The notes beneath the pieces were generated by a model. That model saw only the letters and a list, made by a program, of their open reading frames with translations. It ran no database searches and was not told the origin of the DNA. DNA of 64,000 nt, taken from NCBI GenBank assembly GCA_025210265.1, contig JAOASD010000002.1, positions 1 through 64,000 on the forward strand, in the 5' to 3' direction. The DNA comes from Pelagimonas sp. (lineage in GTDB: Bacteria; Pseudomonadota; Alphaproteobacteria; Rhodobacterales; Rhodobacteraceae). Positions 51,305-61,317 of the stretch are shown here, piece after piece (within the stretch, counting starts at the first letter, position 1; every line of letters begins with the position of its first letter). The position numbers were made by a program, and so were the translations under genes.

Positions 51305-53239
51305 ATGTTTCACGTGACCGCAAGGACCAAGACCACAGAGATCGCCAAAACCAGACAGGCCAGCGCCCGACCACAGGTCGCCACACTGCCCTGGCATCGG
51401 TATCTGGCCCCTGCTTTGCTGTCCTGCGGCCTTGTGATCGCGGCCACCCAGGCCTTTGCCGAAGGCGTGACCACAACGCATGGCGTGTCCACCTTTGGCG
51501 GGTTGAAATACGGCCCCGATTTCACCCATTTCGACTATGTGAACCCCGAGGCACCCAAGGGCGGCACCTTTTCCACCTGGGCCTTTGGCACCTTTGACAG
51601 CCTGACGCCCTACATCCTGAAGGGCAACGCCGCAGCCGGGGCCAGCGTGTTTTATGACAGCTTGCTGACCGGCAATCTGGAAGAGCCCGACGCCAGCTAT
51701 GGCCTGGTTGCCGCCTCGATGGAGTTCCCGGAAAACCGCGAATGGGTGGTTTTCCACATGCGGCCCGAGGCGAAATTCCGTGATGGCAGCCAGGTGACCG
51801 CCCATGATGTGGTGTTTTCTTATGAAACCCTGCTGGACAAGGGGCGGCCCAGCTTCAAAACCACGTTCCAGTATTTCAAAACGGTGGAGGCGCTGGATGA
51901 TTTCACCGTCAAATTCACCTTTGATCCCGAAGGTCCGCTGCGCGAGCTGCTGATGACCGCCGGCGGCATCCCGATCCTGTCAAAGGCCTATTACGAAACC
52001 GTTGATTTCAGCGAAAGCAGCATCGAGCCCCCCATGGGCTCTGGCCCCTACACGCTGGACAGCGTCGATCCGGGTCGCTCGGTCAGCTATAAACGCCGCG
52101 ATGATTATTGGGGCCGCGATCTGCCGGTGAATGTGGGCAGCGACAATTTCGATGTGATCAAATTCGAATATTTCGCCGATTACACCACCGCGTTCGAGGC
52201 CTTCAAAGGCGGTGCCTATCTGTTCCGCGAGGAATTTTCCTCAAAGGTCTGGGGCACCGGCTATGATTTCCCGGCGATTGATGCGGGTCAGGTGATTGTC
52301 GACACCCTGCCCGATGGCCGCCCCGCTGGCACGCAGGGGTTCTGGTTCAACCTGCGCCGCGACAAATTCCAGGATCCGCGCCTGCGCGAGGCGATCGGCA
52401 TGGCCTTTAACTTTGAATGGTCAAATGAAAGCCTGTTCTACAATCTGTACCAGCGCACCGACAGTTTCTGGGAAAACTCCCCCACCCTTCAGGCCGAAGG
52501 AATGCCCAGCGCGGCGGAACTGGCCCTGCTGGAGCCCCTGCGTGAGTTCATCCCCGAAACCGTGTTCACCGACCCGGCCTTTAGCCCCGCCGTGTCGAAA
52601 TCCAGCGACCTGGCCGACCGCCGCACTCTGCGCCGCGCAGGCAAATTGCTGGACGAAGCCGGTTGGGAAGTGGGCGATGACGGGTTCCGCTATCGTGACG
52701 GCGTCAAACTTGAGATCGAGGTGCTGAATGACAGCCCAACCTTTGAACGCATCATCAACCCCTATATCGAAAATCTGAAACGGCTGGGGGTCGATGCATC
52801 GTCAAACCGCGTGGATGCCGCCGAGGCGCAGGAACGCGAAAAGAATTTCGACTATGACATCGTCACCCAACGCTTTTCCATGAGCCAGACCCCCGGCAAC
52901 GAGCTGCGCCAGATCTTTGGCTCTGCCAGTGTCAACACGCCCGGTTCGGTCAATGTGGCGGGGCTGAGCAATGAAGGCGTGGATCGCCTGATCCGCATCA
53001 TCGCAGATGCCGACAACCGCGAAGATCTGGACACCGCCGTGCGCGCGCTGGACCGGGTGCTGCGCGCCATGCATATCTGGGTGCCGCAATGGTATAAGGG
53101 GGCGCATAACATCGCCTATCGCGATGTGTTTGGCCGCCCCTATACGGACACACCACCCCCGCTTTCCATGGGCGAAAGCTCGATCTGGTGGTGGGATGAA
53201 GACAAAGCGCAGAAGCTGCGCGATGCAGGGGCGCTGTAA
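51305..53239 (+). CDS. yejA: Peptide ABC transporter substrate-binding protein (YejA-like)
   Basis: A periplasmic family 5 (SBP_bac_5) oligopeptide-binding protein of 644 residues. An unusually long N-region (about 45 residues) precedes the signal core (LAPALLSCGLVIAATQAFA). The YejA-type features are HGVSTFGGLKYGPDFTHFDYVNPEAPKGG-type text at the start of the mature part and a C-terminal STWWWDE-like SSIWWWDEDK. The start has AAAGGGGAG. It heads the yejABEF operon; in E. coli this system imports peptides, including microcin C. Confidence 0.93.
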   Translation: MFHVTARTKTTEIAKTRQASARPQVATLPWHRYLAPALLSCGLVIAATQAFAEGVTTTHGVSTFGGLKYGPDFTHFDYVNPEAPKGGTFSTWAFGTFDSLTPYILKGNAAAGASVFYDSLLTGNLEEPDASYGLVAASMEFPENREWVVFHMRPEAKFRDGSQVTAHDVVFSYETLLDKGRPSFKTTFQYFKTVEALDDFTVKFTFDPEGPLRELLMTAGGIPILSKAYYETVDFSESSIEPPMGSGPYTLDSVDPGRSVSYKRRDDYWGRDLPVNVGSDNFDVIKFEYFADYTTAFEAFKGGAYLFREEFSSKVWGTGYDFPAIDAGQVIVDTLPDGRPAGTQGFWFNLRRDKFQDPRLREAIGMAFNFEWSNESLFYNLYQRTDSFWENSPTLQAEGMPSAAELALLEPLREFIPETVFTDPAFSPAVSKSSDLADRRTLRRAGKLLDEAGWEVGDDGFRYRDGVKLEIEVLNDSPTFERIINPYIENLKRLGVDASSNRVDAAEAQEREKNFDYDIVTQRFSMSQTPGNELRQIFGSASVNTPGSVNVAGLSNEGVDRLIRIIADADNREDLDTAVRALDRVLRAMHIWVPQWYKGAHNIAYRDVFGRPYTDTPPPLSMGESSIWWWDEDKAQKLRDAGAL

Positions 53240-53245
53240 ACCGCC

Positions 53246-54322
53246 ATGGGCGCCTATATTCTCCGCAGATTGCTGCTGATCCTGCCCACGCTTCTGGGCA
53301 TCATGATCATCAACTTTGCCCTGGTGCAGTTTGTGCCGGGCGGACCGATTGAACAGATCATCGCCCAGATCGAGGGCGAAGGCGACGTGTTCCAGGGCAT
53401 CGCAGGCGGCGGTGACGAGGTCGCCAGCGGCGCTGGCGAGGATTCCGTCGGGCGGCGTGGCCTGCCGCCGGAATTTATCGAACAGCTGGAAAAAGAATTC
53501 GGCTTCGACAAGCCCCCGCTGGAACGCTTTTTGAACATGCTGTGGAACTATGTCCGGCTGGATTTCGGCGAAAGTTATTTCCGATCCATCAGCGTGATCG
53601 ACCTGGTGCTGGAGAAAATGCCTGTTTCCATCAGCCTCGGCCTCTGGTCCACGCTGATCGCCTATATGATTTCGATCCCGCTGGGCATCCGCAAGGCGGT
53701 GCGCGACGGGTCCAGTTTTGACACCTGGACCTCCGGCGCGATCATCGTGGCCTATGCGATCCCCGGTTTTCTGTTCGCCATCCTGCTGCTGGTCCTGTTC
53801 GCGGGCGGCAGCTATTGGCAGATCTTCCCGCTGCGCGGCCTGACCTCTGACAATTGGGAGGAACTGAGCCTGCTGGGCAAGGTTGCGGATTACTTCTGGC
53901 ACATTGCGCTGCCGGTCATTGCCTCGACCATTTCCGCCTTTGCCACTCTGACCCTGCTGACGAAAAACAGCTTTCTCGACGAGATCAAGAAACACTATGT
54001 CATGACCGCCCGCGCCAAGGGGCTGAGCGAGAACCGTGTCCTGTATGGCCATGTGTTCCGCAACGCCATGCTGATCGTGATCGCGGGCCTGCCTGCGGTG
54101 TTTATCGGCGTGTTTTTTTCCGGCAGTCTGATCATCGAAACGATCTTTTCGCTGGATGGGCTGGGCCGGTTGGGATTCGAGGCCGCCGTCGCGCGCGACT
54201 ACCCGGTGATCTTTGGCACGCTGTTCATCTTCGGCCTGATCGGGCTGCTGGTCGGCATACTGTCGGACCTGATGTATGTCTTTGTCGATCCGCGTATCGA
54301 CTTTGAAAAGCGGGAGGGCTGA
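53246..54322 (+). CDS. yejB: Peptide ABC transporter permease (YejB-like)
   Basis: An inner-membrane permease of 358 residues with the DppB-type N-terminus ([19 protein letters not shown]) and the EAA loop region ([25 protein letters not shown]). The family insert after the first helix ([12 protein letters not shown]) marks it as YejB. It follows yejA by six bases and precedes yejE by two. Confidence 0.94.
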   Translation: MGAYILRRLLLILPTLLGIMIINFALVQFVPGGPIEQIIAQIEGEGDVFQGIAGGGDEVASGAGEDSVGRRGLPPEFIEQLEKEFGFDKPPLERFLNMLWNYVRLDFGESYFRSISVIDLVLEKMPVSISLGLWSTLIAYMISIPLGIRKAVRDGSSFDTWTSGAIIVAYAIPGFLFAILLLVLFAGGSYWQIFPLRGLTSDNWEELSLLGKVADYFWHIALPVIASTISAFATLTLLTKNSFLDEIKKHYVMTARAKGLSENRVLYGHVFRNAMLIVIAGLPAVFIGVFFSGSLIIETIFSLDGLGRLGFEAAVARDYPVIFGTLFIFGLIGLLVGILSDLMYVFVDPRIDFEKREG

Positions 54323-54324
54323 GC

Positions 54325-55434
54325 ATGTTTTCCCTGTCTCCGCTGAACCAGCGCCGCTGGCGCAATTTCAAACGCAACCGCCGGGCCTTTTGGTCGCTGT
54401 GGATCTTTCTGGCGATGTTCACGCTCAGCCTGTTTGCCGAGTTCATCGCCAATGACAAACCGATCCTTGTCAGCTATCGGGGCGAGTTGCGCACACCGAT
54501 CTTCAGCTTTTACCCCGAAACCGCCTATGGCGGCGATTTCCGCACCGAGGCCGCCTATCGCGACCCCGAGGTCAAATGCCTGATCCGCACCGGCGGGTTG
54601 GAGGATTGCTTCGACGATCCCGAAGGTCTGATCGCGCAGGTTGATGCGGGCGACACGCTGGAGGGCGATTTTCACAAGGGCTGGATGATCTGGCCGCTTG
54701 TGCCCTACAGCTACAAAACCCCGGTGGACCGCCCCGGCGCGGCCCCCCTGCCCCCGAATACTGTGAACTGGCTGGGCACGGATGATACCAAGCGTGACGT
54801 GGTCGCACGGGTGATCTATGGCTTCCGCTTGTCGATCCTGTTCACCCTGATCGTGACGGTCTGCGCCAGCATCATCGGCATCCTCGCAGGCGCGCTTCAG
54901 GGCTATTTCGGCGGCTGGGTCGACCTGATCTTTCAACGACTTATCGAGATCTGGGGCGCGACCCCATCCATCTATGTCATCATCATCCTATTCGCGATTT
55001 TGGGGCGAAGTTTCTGGCTGCTGGTGCTGTTGACCATCCTGTTTGGCTGGACCGCGCTGGTGGGCGTCGTGCGCGCCGAATTTCTGCGCGCACGCAACCT
55101 GGAATATGTCCGCGCGGCCAAGGCGCTGGGGGTCAGCAACTGGACCATCATGTTCCGCCACATGCTGCCCAACGCCATGGTCGCCACCGTGACCCTGCTG
55201 CCCTTCATCGTGACCGGCACGATCAGCACGCTTGCGGGCCTGGATTTCCTTGGCTTTGGCCTGCCCTCATCGGCACCCTCGCTTGGCGAACTCACTCTGC
55301 AGGCAAAACAGAACCTGCAGGCGCCCTGGCTGGGCTTCACCGCCTTCTTTGTCTTTGCCATCATGCTCTCGTTGCTTGTCTTTATCTTCGAAGGCGTGCG
55401 CGACGCGTTTGACCCAAGGAAAACCTTCTCATGA
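54325..55434 (+). CDS. yejE: Peptide ABC transporter permease (YejE-like)
   Basis: The second permease, 369 residues, with an N-terminal helix (FWSLWIFLAMFTLSLFAEF), a long periplasmic loop that includes a possible disulfide pair (KCLIRTGGLEDC), and the EAA loop EYVRAAKALGVSNWTIMFRHM. YejE proteins have this long loop. Its stop overlaps the yejF start by four bases (ATGA). Confidence 0.94.
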   Translation: MFSLSPLNQRRWRNFKRNRRAFWSLWIFLAMFTLSLFAEFIANDKPILVSYRGELRTPIFSFYPETAYGGDFRTEAAYRDPEVKCLIRTGGLEDCFDDPEGLIAQVDAGDTLEGDFHKGWMIWPLVPYSYKTPVDRPGAAPLPPNTVNWLGTDDTKRDVVARVIYGFRLSILFTLIVTVCASIIGILAGALQGYFGGWVDLIFQRLIEIWGATPSIYVIIILFAILGRSFWLLVLLTILFGWTALVGVVRAEFLRARNLEYVRAAKALGVSNWTIMFRHMLPNAMVATVTLLPFIVTGTISTLAGLDFLGFGLPSSAPSLGELTLQAKQNLQAPWLGFTAFFVFAIMLSLLVFIFEGVRDAFDPRKTFS

Positions 55435-57023
55435 GTCCGATCCTGCAAGTGCGCGACCTGAAGGTGTCTTTCCGTCAGGATGGCAGCGAAACCCTGGCGG
55501 TCAAAGGCGTCAGCTTTGACATTCAGCGCGGCGAAACCGTGGCGCTGGTGGGCGAAAGCGGGTCGGGAAAATCCGTCACGGCCCTGTCCACCGTGTCCCT
55601 TCTGGGCGACAGCGCGGGCGTTAGCGGGTCGGTCCTGTATGAGGGTCAGGAAATGATCGGGGCCGAGGAACGCCGGCTACGACAGGTCCGCGGCAATGAC
55701 ATCAGCTTTATCTTCCAAGAGCCGATGACCTCGCTCAACCCCCTGCACACGCTGGAAAAACAGCTGGGGGAAAGCCTGGCCCTGCATCAGGGGCTGGTTG
55801 GCGACGCCGCCCGCGCCCGCATTCTGGATCTGCTGCACAAGGTCGGCATCCGCGACCCGGAAAACCGGCTGGGGGCCTATCCGCATCAGCTGTCTGGCGG
55901 GCAGCGCCAGCGTGTCATGATCGCCATGGCCCTGGCCAATGGACCGGATCTGCTGATCGCAGATGAACCCACCACGGCGCTGGACGTGACCATCCAGGCC
56001 CAGATCCTCGAACTGCTGGCCGAGCTGAAACAGGCCGAGGATATGAGCCTGCTTTTCATCACCCATGACCTTGGGATCGTGCGCAAATTCGCCGACCGCG
56101 TCTGTGTGATGAAAAACGGCGAGATCGTCGAACAGGGCGTCACATCAGACATCTTTGACAATCCGCAACATCCCTACACGCAGAAACTCCTGTCGGCGGA
56201 AAGCACCGGCACCCCCGATCCCGTGGCGCAAAATGCCGAGGAAATCGCCAGCGCCGACAAGCTCCGCATCTGGTTCCCGATCCAGCAGGGGCTGATGAAA
56301 CGCACAGTCGGTCATGTCAAAGCCGTGAACGAGGCCAGCTTTGCCGTGCGCGCAGGCGAAACCGTTGGCATCGTTGGGGAAAGCGGATCGGGCAAGACCA
56401 CGCTGGCGCTTGCCATGATGCGCCTGATCCAGTCCGAAGGGGGCATCACTTATCGCGGGCAGGACGTGCGCCGCTGGTCCACCCGCCAGCTGCGCAAGCT
56501 GCGCTCGGACATCCAGATCGTGTTCCAAGACCCGTTCGGCAGCCTCAGCCCCCGCATGACCTGCGAACAGATCATCGCAGAGGGGCTGGGTGTGCATGGC
56601 TCCCCCGATGGCCGCCCGCACCGCGATGCCGTGACCGAAGTCATGCAGGAGGTCGGGCTCGACCCCGCCATGATGCACCGCTACCCGCATGAATTTTCCG
56701 GCGGTCAGCGCCAGCGCATCGCCATCGCCCGCGCCATGGTCCTGCGCCCGCGCCTTGTGGTGCTGGACGAACCGACCAGTGCGCTGGACATGACGGTGCA
56801 GGTGCAGATCGTCGACCTGCTGCGCGACCTGCAACGCAAATACGACCTCGCCTATCTGTTCATCAGCCACGATCTCAAAGTCGTGCGCGCCATGAGCCAC
56901 AAACTCATCGTGATGAAACAGGGCGACGTGGTGGAATATGGCAACGCCAAAGACGTGTTCGAAAACCCGCAGACGGACTACACCCGCACCCTGCTGTCAG
57001 CCGCCTTTGATATGGCGGTGTGA
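55431..57023 (+). CDS. yejF: Peptide ABC transporter ATP-binding protein (YejF-like)
   Basis: A 530-residue protein with two fused ABC domains, as in YejF. Walker A motifs are GESGSGKS (about residue 41) and GESGSGKT (about 325); signature motifs are [12 protein letters not shown] and [12 protein letters not shown]; Walker B reads [12 protein letters not shown] and [12 protein letters not shown]. It completes the importer operon. It converges with hemN, with a GC-rich hairpin between them. Confidence 0.95.
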   Translation: MSPILQVRDLKVSFRQDGSETLAVKGVSFDIQRGETVALVGESGSGKSVTALSTVSLLGDSAGVSGSVLYEGQEMIGAEERRLRQVRGNDISFIFQEPMTSLNPLHTLEKQLGESLALHQGLVGDAARARILDLLHKVGIRDPENRLGAYPHQLSGGQRQRVMIAMALANGPDLLIADEPTTALDVTIQAQILELLAELKQAEDMSLLFITHDLGIVRKFADRVCVMKNGEIVEQGVTSDIFDNPQHPYTQKLLSAESTGTPDPVAQNAEEIASADKLRIWFPIQQGLMKRTVGHVKAVNEASFAVRAGETVGIVGESGSGKTTLALAMMRLIQSEGGITYRGQDVRRWSTRQLRKLRSDIQIVFQDPFGSLSPRMTCEQIIAEGLGVHGSPDGRPHRDAVTEVMQEVGLDPAMMHRYPHEFSGGQRQRIAIARAMVLRPRLVVLDEPTSALDMTVQVQIVDLLRDLQRKYDLAYLFISHDLKVVRAMSHKLIVMKQGDVVEYGNAKDVFENPQTDYTRTLLSAAFDMAV

Positions 57024-57081
57024 CTCAACAGGCTTCTTTGCTTCCCCAATACCCCTGGGGTCCGGGGCAACGCCCCGCTGC

Positions 57082-57130
57082 GGGACGGTGGGCGGGGCGA
57101 TGCTCTGCAAGAGCAAGCGTCGCCCGTCCC
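57082..57130. other. GC-rich hairpin between yejF and hemN
   Basis: GGGACGG (57082-57088) and CCGTCCC (57124-57130) form the base of an imperfect hairpin whose tip pairs GCTCT with AGAGC. It has no T run. It separates two convergent genes and touches the hemN stop, so it may block read-through from both sides. Confidence 0.55.
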
Positions 57131-57131
57131 G

Positions 57132-58493
57132 TCAGATCGCAGAACTATGTCCTGCCTTGCTCAGATCATAGGCATCAAACCCGCGCGCAATCATGCGCGT
57201 CAAAGGCCGGGCCTTGCGCGGAATGAACAGCCCGTCCTCGGTGATCTCCAACAGGTTTTCAAACCGGTCGTTGATCTCTTTGAACATGGCAAACAGCGCC
57301 TCACGCGTGATCGCATGATCGCGCAGGATCTCTGCTGCATTGATGCGGAAATCGCACATGATCATCTCGATCAACCGACCACGCATCAGATCCTCAGTAC
57401 TGAACACATGACCGCGCGCGGTGGAAAACCGCCCGTCCCGGATCACCTGCGTATGGGCCGATGTACCCGGTGCATTCTGCGCAAACCCCTGCGGAAACCG
57501 CGAAATCGAAGAGGCCCCCAGCCCGATCAGCGCCAAGGCCGTATCATCCGTATAGCCCTGGAAATTGCGCCGCAGCCGCCCGGCCTTTTGTGCAATCGCC
57601 AACCCGTCAGATGCCTGCGCGAAATGGTCGATCCCAATCTCGTCATAGCCATCCCAGACAAACAGCCGCCGCGCGGTTTCAAACAGGTCCAGCCGCTCGG
57701 TCGGCGTGGGCAGCGCCTCGGACGGGATCAACTGCTGCCGCTTGGCCATCCACGGCACATGAGCATAGCCATAAAGCGCCACGCGATCGGGCGCGAAGCT
57801 CAGCAGTTTCTGCACGGTATCGGTGATCCGGGTCTTGGACTGATGCGGCAGGCCAAACAGAATATCAGCGTTCAGCGAATGCACACCGCGCTCGCGGATC
57901 ATTTCCACCGCCTGTTTGGTGATGTCAAACCCCTGAGGCCGCCCGATGGTTTCCTGGATCTGCGGGTCAAAATCCTGCACCCCGATCGAGGCCCGATTCA
58001 TCCCGCCCGCCGCCAGCGCGTCCAGACGCGCGCCGTCAATTTCATTCGGGTCAATCTCGACCGAGAACTCGGCAGTTTCGGAAAAATCGGCCACATCGCG
58101 CACCGCATCAATCAGCCGCTTCATCATCTCGGCGCTCAGGATGGTCGGCGTCCCGCCGCCCCAATGCAGCCGCGACAGTCGCACACCGCTGGGCAGATGG
58201 CGTTTTAACATCGCCAATTCGTCGATCAGCGTCTGCACATAGGCCTCGACCGGGGCGGCGGTGGCGGTGCCCTGCGTCCGGCAGGCGCAGAACCAGCACA
58301 GCCTGCGGCAAAAAGGAACATGCAAATAGAGAGAGATTTCCCCATTTAAAGGAAGGTCTTCTATCCATTCAACGAATCGTTCCGGGGCAACACCCCCAGC
58401 AAAATGAGGCGCCGTCGGATAGGAGGTGTAACGCGGCACTTTGGCATCAAACAGCCCAAGCCGCGCGAGTTGTGTTCGCGTGTCCATGCGCAT
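57132..58493 (-). CDS. hemN: Oxygen-independent coproporphyrinogen III dehydrogenase
   Basis: A radical SAM enzyme of haem synthesis used at low oxygen; 453 residues. The 4Fe-4S cluster cysteines are C62-x3-C66-x2-C69 in VPFCRRLCWFCACRT, the pattern of true HemN. SAM-binding WGGGTPT and RASIGVQDFD follow. Two ATGs lie at 58493 and 58487 and neither has a ribosome site. An FNR box lies 30-43 bases upstream, and an activating geometry would place the transcript start almost on the second ATG. It is divergent from fnrL, as in Rhodobacter. Confidence 0.94.
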   Translation of the reverse strand: MRMDTRTQLARLGLFDAKVPRYTSYPTAPHFAGGVAPERFVEWIEDLPLNGEISLYLHVPFCRRLCWFCACRTQGTATAAPVEAYVQTLIDELAMLKRHLPSGVRLSRLHWGGGTPTILSAEMMKRLIDAVRDVADFSETAEFSVEIDPNEIDGARLDALAAGGMNRASIGVQDFDPQIQETIGRPQGFDITKQAVEMIRERGVHSLNADILFGLPHQSKTRITDTVQKLLSFAPDRVALYGYAHVPWMAKRQQLIPSEALPTPTERLDLFETARRLFVWDGYDEIGIDHFAQASDGLAIAQKAGRLRRNFQGYTDDTALALIGLGASSISRFPQGFAQNAPGTSAHTQVIRDGRFSTARGHVFSTEDLMRGRLIEMIMCDFRINAAEILRDHAITREALFAMFKEINDRFENLLEITEDGLFIPRKARPLTRMIARGFDAYDLSKAGHSSAI

Positions 58494-58522
58494 AGACTTA
58501 GGCCCATCGGCGAGGCACGACC

Positions 58523-58536
58523 TTGACCCAGATCAA
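58523..58536. promoter_or_regulatory. FNR box between hemN and fnrL
   Basis: TTGACCCAGATCAA matches TTGAY-N4-ATCAA. Its centre is 36 bases before the first hemN ATG and 23 bases before the fnrL ATG. The position suits activation of hemN and repression (autoregulation) of fnrL. Confidence 0.85.
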
Positions 58537-58551
58537 CACGGTGTTCATGCA

Positions 58552-59298
58552 ATGCTGAAAGAACGAGAGCTCCCCCCGCATCACGATTGCGGTTCCTGCC
58601 CGATCCGGCATCGGGCGGTCTGTGCCCGCTGTGATGCGGATGAACTGGATCTGCTGGAAGAGATCAAATATTATCGCAAATTCGAAGCAGGCCAGACCGT
58701 GATCTGGTCCGGCGACCGCATGGAATTTGTCGGGTCGGTCGTGTCGGGCATCGCCAGCCTGACACAAACGATGGAAGACGGGCGCACCCAGATGGTCGGC
58801 CTGCTGCTGCCCAGCGATTTTGTCGGTCGTCCGGGGCGGGCAAACGCCGCCTATGATGTCGTTGCAACCACCGATCTGGTGATGTGCTGTTTCCGCAAAT
58901 CCCCGTTCGAAGACATGATGCTGCGCACGCCGCATATCGCGCAACGCCTGTTGGAAATGACGCTGGACGAACTGGACGCCGCGCGCGAATGGATGCTGGT
59001 TCTGGGGCGTAAGACCGCGCGGGAAAAGATCGCCTCTCTGCTGTCGATTTTCGCCCGCCGCAATGCAACGCTGACCAAACAAACGCAGCTCAACGGGCCG
59101 CTGGTTTTTGACCTGCCCCTGACCCGCGAGGCCATGGCCGATTATCTGGGCCTGACGCTGGAAACTGTCAGCAGGCAGATTTCAGCCCTGAAAAAGGACG
59201 GGGTGATCGTATTGGAAGGCAAACGCCACATCACCGTCCCCGATATGTCGCGCCTGATGGAAGAGGCCGGGGATGACGCAGATGGCGGCGTGTACTGA
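58552..59298 (+). CDS. fnrL: Anaerobic regulator FnrL
   Basis: A Crp/Fnr-family oxygen sensor of 248 residues. N-terminal cysteines C13, C16, C24 and C27 (CGSCPIRHRAVCARC) and C112 or C113 can bind the 4Fe-4S cluster. The cAMP-type sensory domain is followed by the HTH TREAMADYLGLTLETVSRQ with the FNR-type E-x-x-SR recognition helix. It is expected to activate ccoNOQP and hemN at low oxygen. The start at 58552 is used; the FNR box is just upstream. Confidence 0.96.
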   Translation: MLKERELPPHHDCGSCPIRHRAVCARCDADELDLLEEIKYYRKFEAGQTVIWSGDRMEFVGSVVSGIASLTQTMEDGRTQMVGLLLPSDFVGRPGRANAAYDVVATTDLVMCCFRKSPFEDMMLRTPHIAQRLLEMTLDELDAAREWMLVLGRKTAREKIASLLSIFARRNATLTKQTQLNGPLVFDLPLTREAMADYLGLTLETVSRQISALKKDGVIVLEGKRHITVPDMSRLMEEAGDDADGGVY

Positions 59299-59342
59299 CG
59301 CGCCCCATCGCAGACCCAGGCCCGGCCGTGATCTGAAACCGG

Positions 59343-60089
59343 TCAGTGCCCCACGGCCTTTAACCGGGCACTTAACGCATCCGCCTCTTCGCCACTGTTC
59401 TTTGCAAGGCGGCGCATTTCTTCGGACAGGACAACAAACCCGGCCCCGGCGCTTTGGGCGCGATGCGCCTCGATCGAGGCATTGATCGCCACAACCTGCA
59501 GCGATTTTGACAGGCGTTTGATCCGCCCCACCGTGTCCTGCACGGCCCCGGACAACACCTGCTGTTCCTTCTGACCTTCTTCGCGGATCAGGGTCAAAGC
59601 AGTTTGGATCCCCTGCACCATCCCGTTCAGCGCCGCCAGCAGATCCGTGGCGACAAAATCCGCAAGCCGCGCCAATTGATGCGCGTTGGGCAGCTCGCAT
59701 TCCAACAGCAGGGCATGGGCCTCGCGGCGAAAGCGTGACATGGCGATGCGCGCCTGCGATGTCACCGCGCCGGCCTGTTTCAACACCAGCAGCGCGGATT
59801 CGCATAGATCGCCACTCTGTTCCGGGTTCATCAACGCATTGGAGATGCGGTCAAATTCCTCCAGCGCCGAGGCGCAGCTGGGGCCTGTTCCCCCGCGTGA
59901 CCCTGACGGTTGCGCCCCTTGCAAAAGCCCCAGCATCACCGCCTGATGCGACAGCATCCGCAATTTCCCCGCCGCGGCGATCAAATCGCCCAGCTGGGCT
60001 TCGGCGCTTTGCCCGGCGTCGCGGTCTGGGCCGCTGTCCTTGCCCGGCGCGCGGCCCTGCCGAACCTGTGTGATATTGCTGCGGCCCAT
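59343..60089 (-). CDS. Soluble MCP-like protein with PilJ-type N-terminal domain
   Basis: A 248-residue protein lacking any membrane segment. The N-terminal half contains AAAGKLRMLSHQAVML, like the type IV pilus transducer (PilJ-N) motif AGRQRMLSQ. The C-terminal half has the chemoreceptor core VVAINASIEAHRAQSAGAGFVVLSEEMRRLA but stops about 20 residues later, well short of a full signalling hairpin. The ATG at 60089 has GAGG upstream. It lies between fnrL and uspA, where relatives usually have neither. Its partners are unknown. Confidence 0.72.
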   Translation of the reverse strand: MGRSNITQVRQGRAPGKDSGPDRDAGQSAEAQLGDLIAAAGKLRMLSHQAVMLGLLQGAQPSGSRGGTGPSCASALEEFDRISNALMNPEQSGDLCESALLVLKQAGAVTSQARIAMSRFRREAHALLLECELPNAHQLARLADFVATDLLAALNGMVQGIQTALTLIREEGQKEQQVLSGAVQDTVGRIKRLSKSLQVVAINASIEAHRAQSAGAGFVVLSEEMRRLAKNSGEEADALSARLKAVGH

Positions 60090-60172
60090 CTGTTGCCTCG
60101 TGAAACTACAAACACACAAGGGGTCTGGACCAGCGGAGCTTAATCAATCGTGACTGTCCCCCATAGAACAGC

Positions 60173-60196
60173 AAAAGAGCCGCGAAGCGCGGCTCT
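60173..60196 (-). terminator. Rho-independent terminator after uspA
   Basis: AGAGCCGCG / CGCGGCTCT is a perfect stem with a three-base loop; on the minus strand it is followed by TTTTGC. It lies 77 bases after the uspA stop. Confidence 0.82.
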
Positions 60197-60272
60197 GATG
60201 ACCATCATACAGGCAGCTGCCTTTTTCCTGGGCAGGCTTTGTGCGGGAACAGACCAAGGTCTGCCAAGCGGT

Positions 60273-61112
60273 TTAATGCGCCATCAACACCGTCACATTG
60301 GCGCGTTCCAGCATGTGCCTTGTGGCCCCGCCCAGGATGGCTTCGCGGAACCGGGAATGGCCATAGGCCCCCATGACGATCAGATCTGCATCCACATCCC
60401 CCACGTGACGCAGCAGCACGTCCGACACCCGTGGCAGGGTTTTTGAAAGCACGTTGATTTCGGCTTTTACCCCGTGGCGGGCCAGGAATTGCGACAGCAT
60501 CCCACCGGGGTCCGACCGGTTGGGCCCATGCTGCGGCGGATCGACCACGACCACATGCACCAGTTCCGCCCCGCGCAGCACCGGCAGGGCCGCACGGGCT
60601 GCGCGCAGGGCTTCGGAGCTTTCGTTCCAGGCCAGCACCACCCGTTGCGGGCGATGCGGCGGCGTCACGTCATCGGGGACCACCAGCACCGGCACCTGGC
60701 CCTCGAACATGGCGGCCTCGATCACCGGTTCCAGTTCGACCCCGTGATCATCGCCATAGGGTTTGGGCAACACAACAAGGTCGGCAAACCGGGCGCGCGC
60801 TGCCACATGTCTGCTGATTTCCGCCAGCTGAGACATGCCGCTTTCGGCGGACCAGCGAATGTCAAACTGAGTCATGACCGCGCGGGCCTGCGCCTCCATT
60901 TCTTCGCCTTCGCGCTGTGCCCGTTCGAATTGCTGCTGCATCACCACCGCGTTGGCCCCGGCATAATAGTATCCGGTCTGCGAACGATCGACGCCGATGC
61001 ACAGAATATCCAGATGCGCATCCGCCGCCCGCGCCACAACGGCGGCATGTGACACGGTGCTTTCCAGCAATGCGGGATCGGTGACAACGGTCAGAATGGT
61101 CTTGTAGGTCAT
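60273..61112 (-). CDS. uspA: Universal stress protein (tandem UspA)
   Basis: A 279-residue protein with two UspA-type domains. The second has [19 protein letters not shown] and the nucleotide-loop region [22 protein letters not shown]; the last glycine is followed by GA rather than the usual S/T, so ATP binding is uncertain. The start at 61112 opens [12 protein letters not shown]. It is divergent from ccoN across a region with two FNR boxes, the arrangement seen in several Rhodobacteraceae. Confidence 0.9.
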   Translation of the reverse strand: MTYKTILTVVTDPALLESTVSHAAVVARAADAHLDILCIGVDRSQTGYYYAGANAVVMQQQFERAQREGEEMEAQARAVMTQFDIRWSAESGMSQLAEISRHVAARARFADLVVLPKPYGDDHGVELEPVIEAAMFEGQVPVLVVPDDVTPPHRPQRVVLAWNESSEALRAARAALPVLRGAELVHVVVVDPPQHGPNRSDPGGMLSQFLARHGVKAEINVLSKTLPRVSDVLLRHVGDVDADLIVMGAYGHSRFREAILGGATRHMLERANVTVLMAH

Positions 61113-61180
61113 TTCAGGCCCCCGTTTGGAATGCGTCGCAGTTACGGGATCAACGCTATCCACTGGTCAATTGAGATACA

Positions 61181-61194
61181 TTGACCCGTATCAA
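61181..61194. promoter_or_regulatory. FNR box, uspA-proximal
   Basis: TTGACCCGTATCAA, one base from the full consensus. Its centre is 75 bases before uspA and 130 before ccoN, so it may serve uspA. Confidence 0.82.
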
Positions 61195-61212
61195 CCCAAA
61201 GCGCGCATTCCA

Positions 61213-61226
61213 TTGATGCAGATCAA
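61213..61226. promoter_or_regulatory. FNR box, ccoN-proximal
   Basis: TTGATGCAGATCAA, a perfect TTGAT-N4-ATCAA site. Its centre is 98 bases before the ccoN start and 32 bases from the other box. Confidence 0.9.
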
Positions 61227-61317
61227 TGTCGCCTTTTGCGCAAAGTCGCATGAACGGCCCAGTCTAAAACCGCCCGCGCGGAATCCGAATCGTGTGGGCA
61301 AGACGAAGGGACGAACA

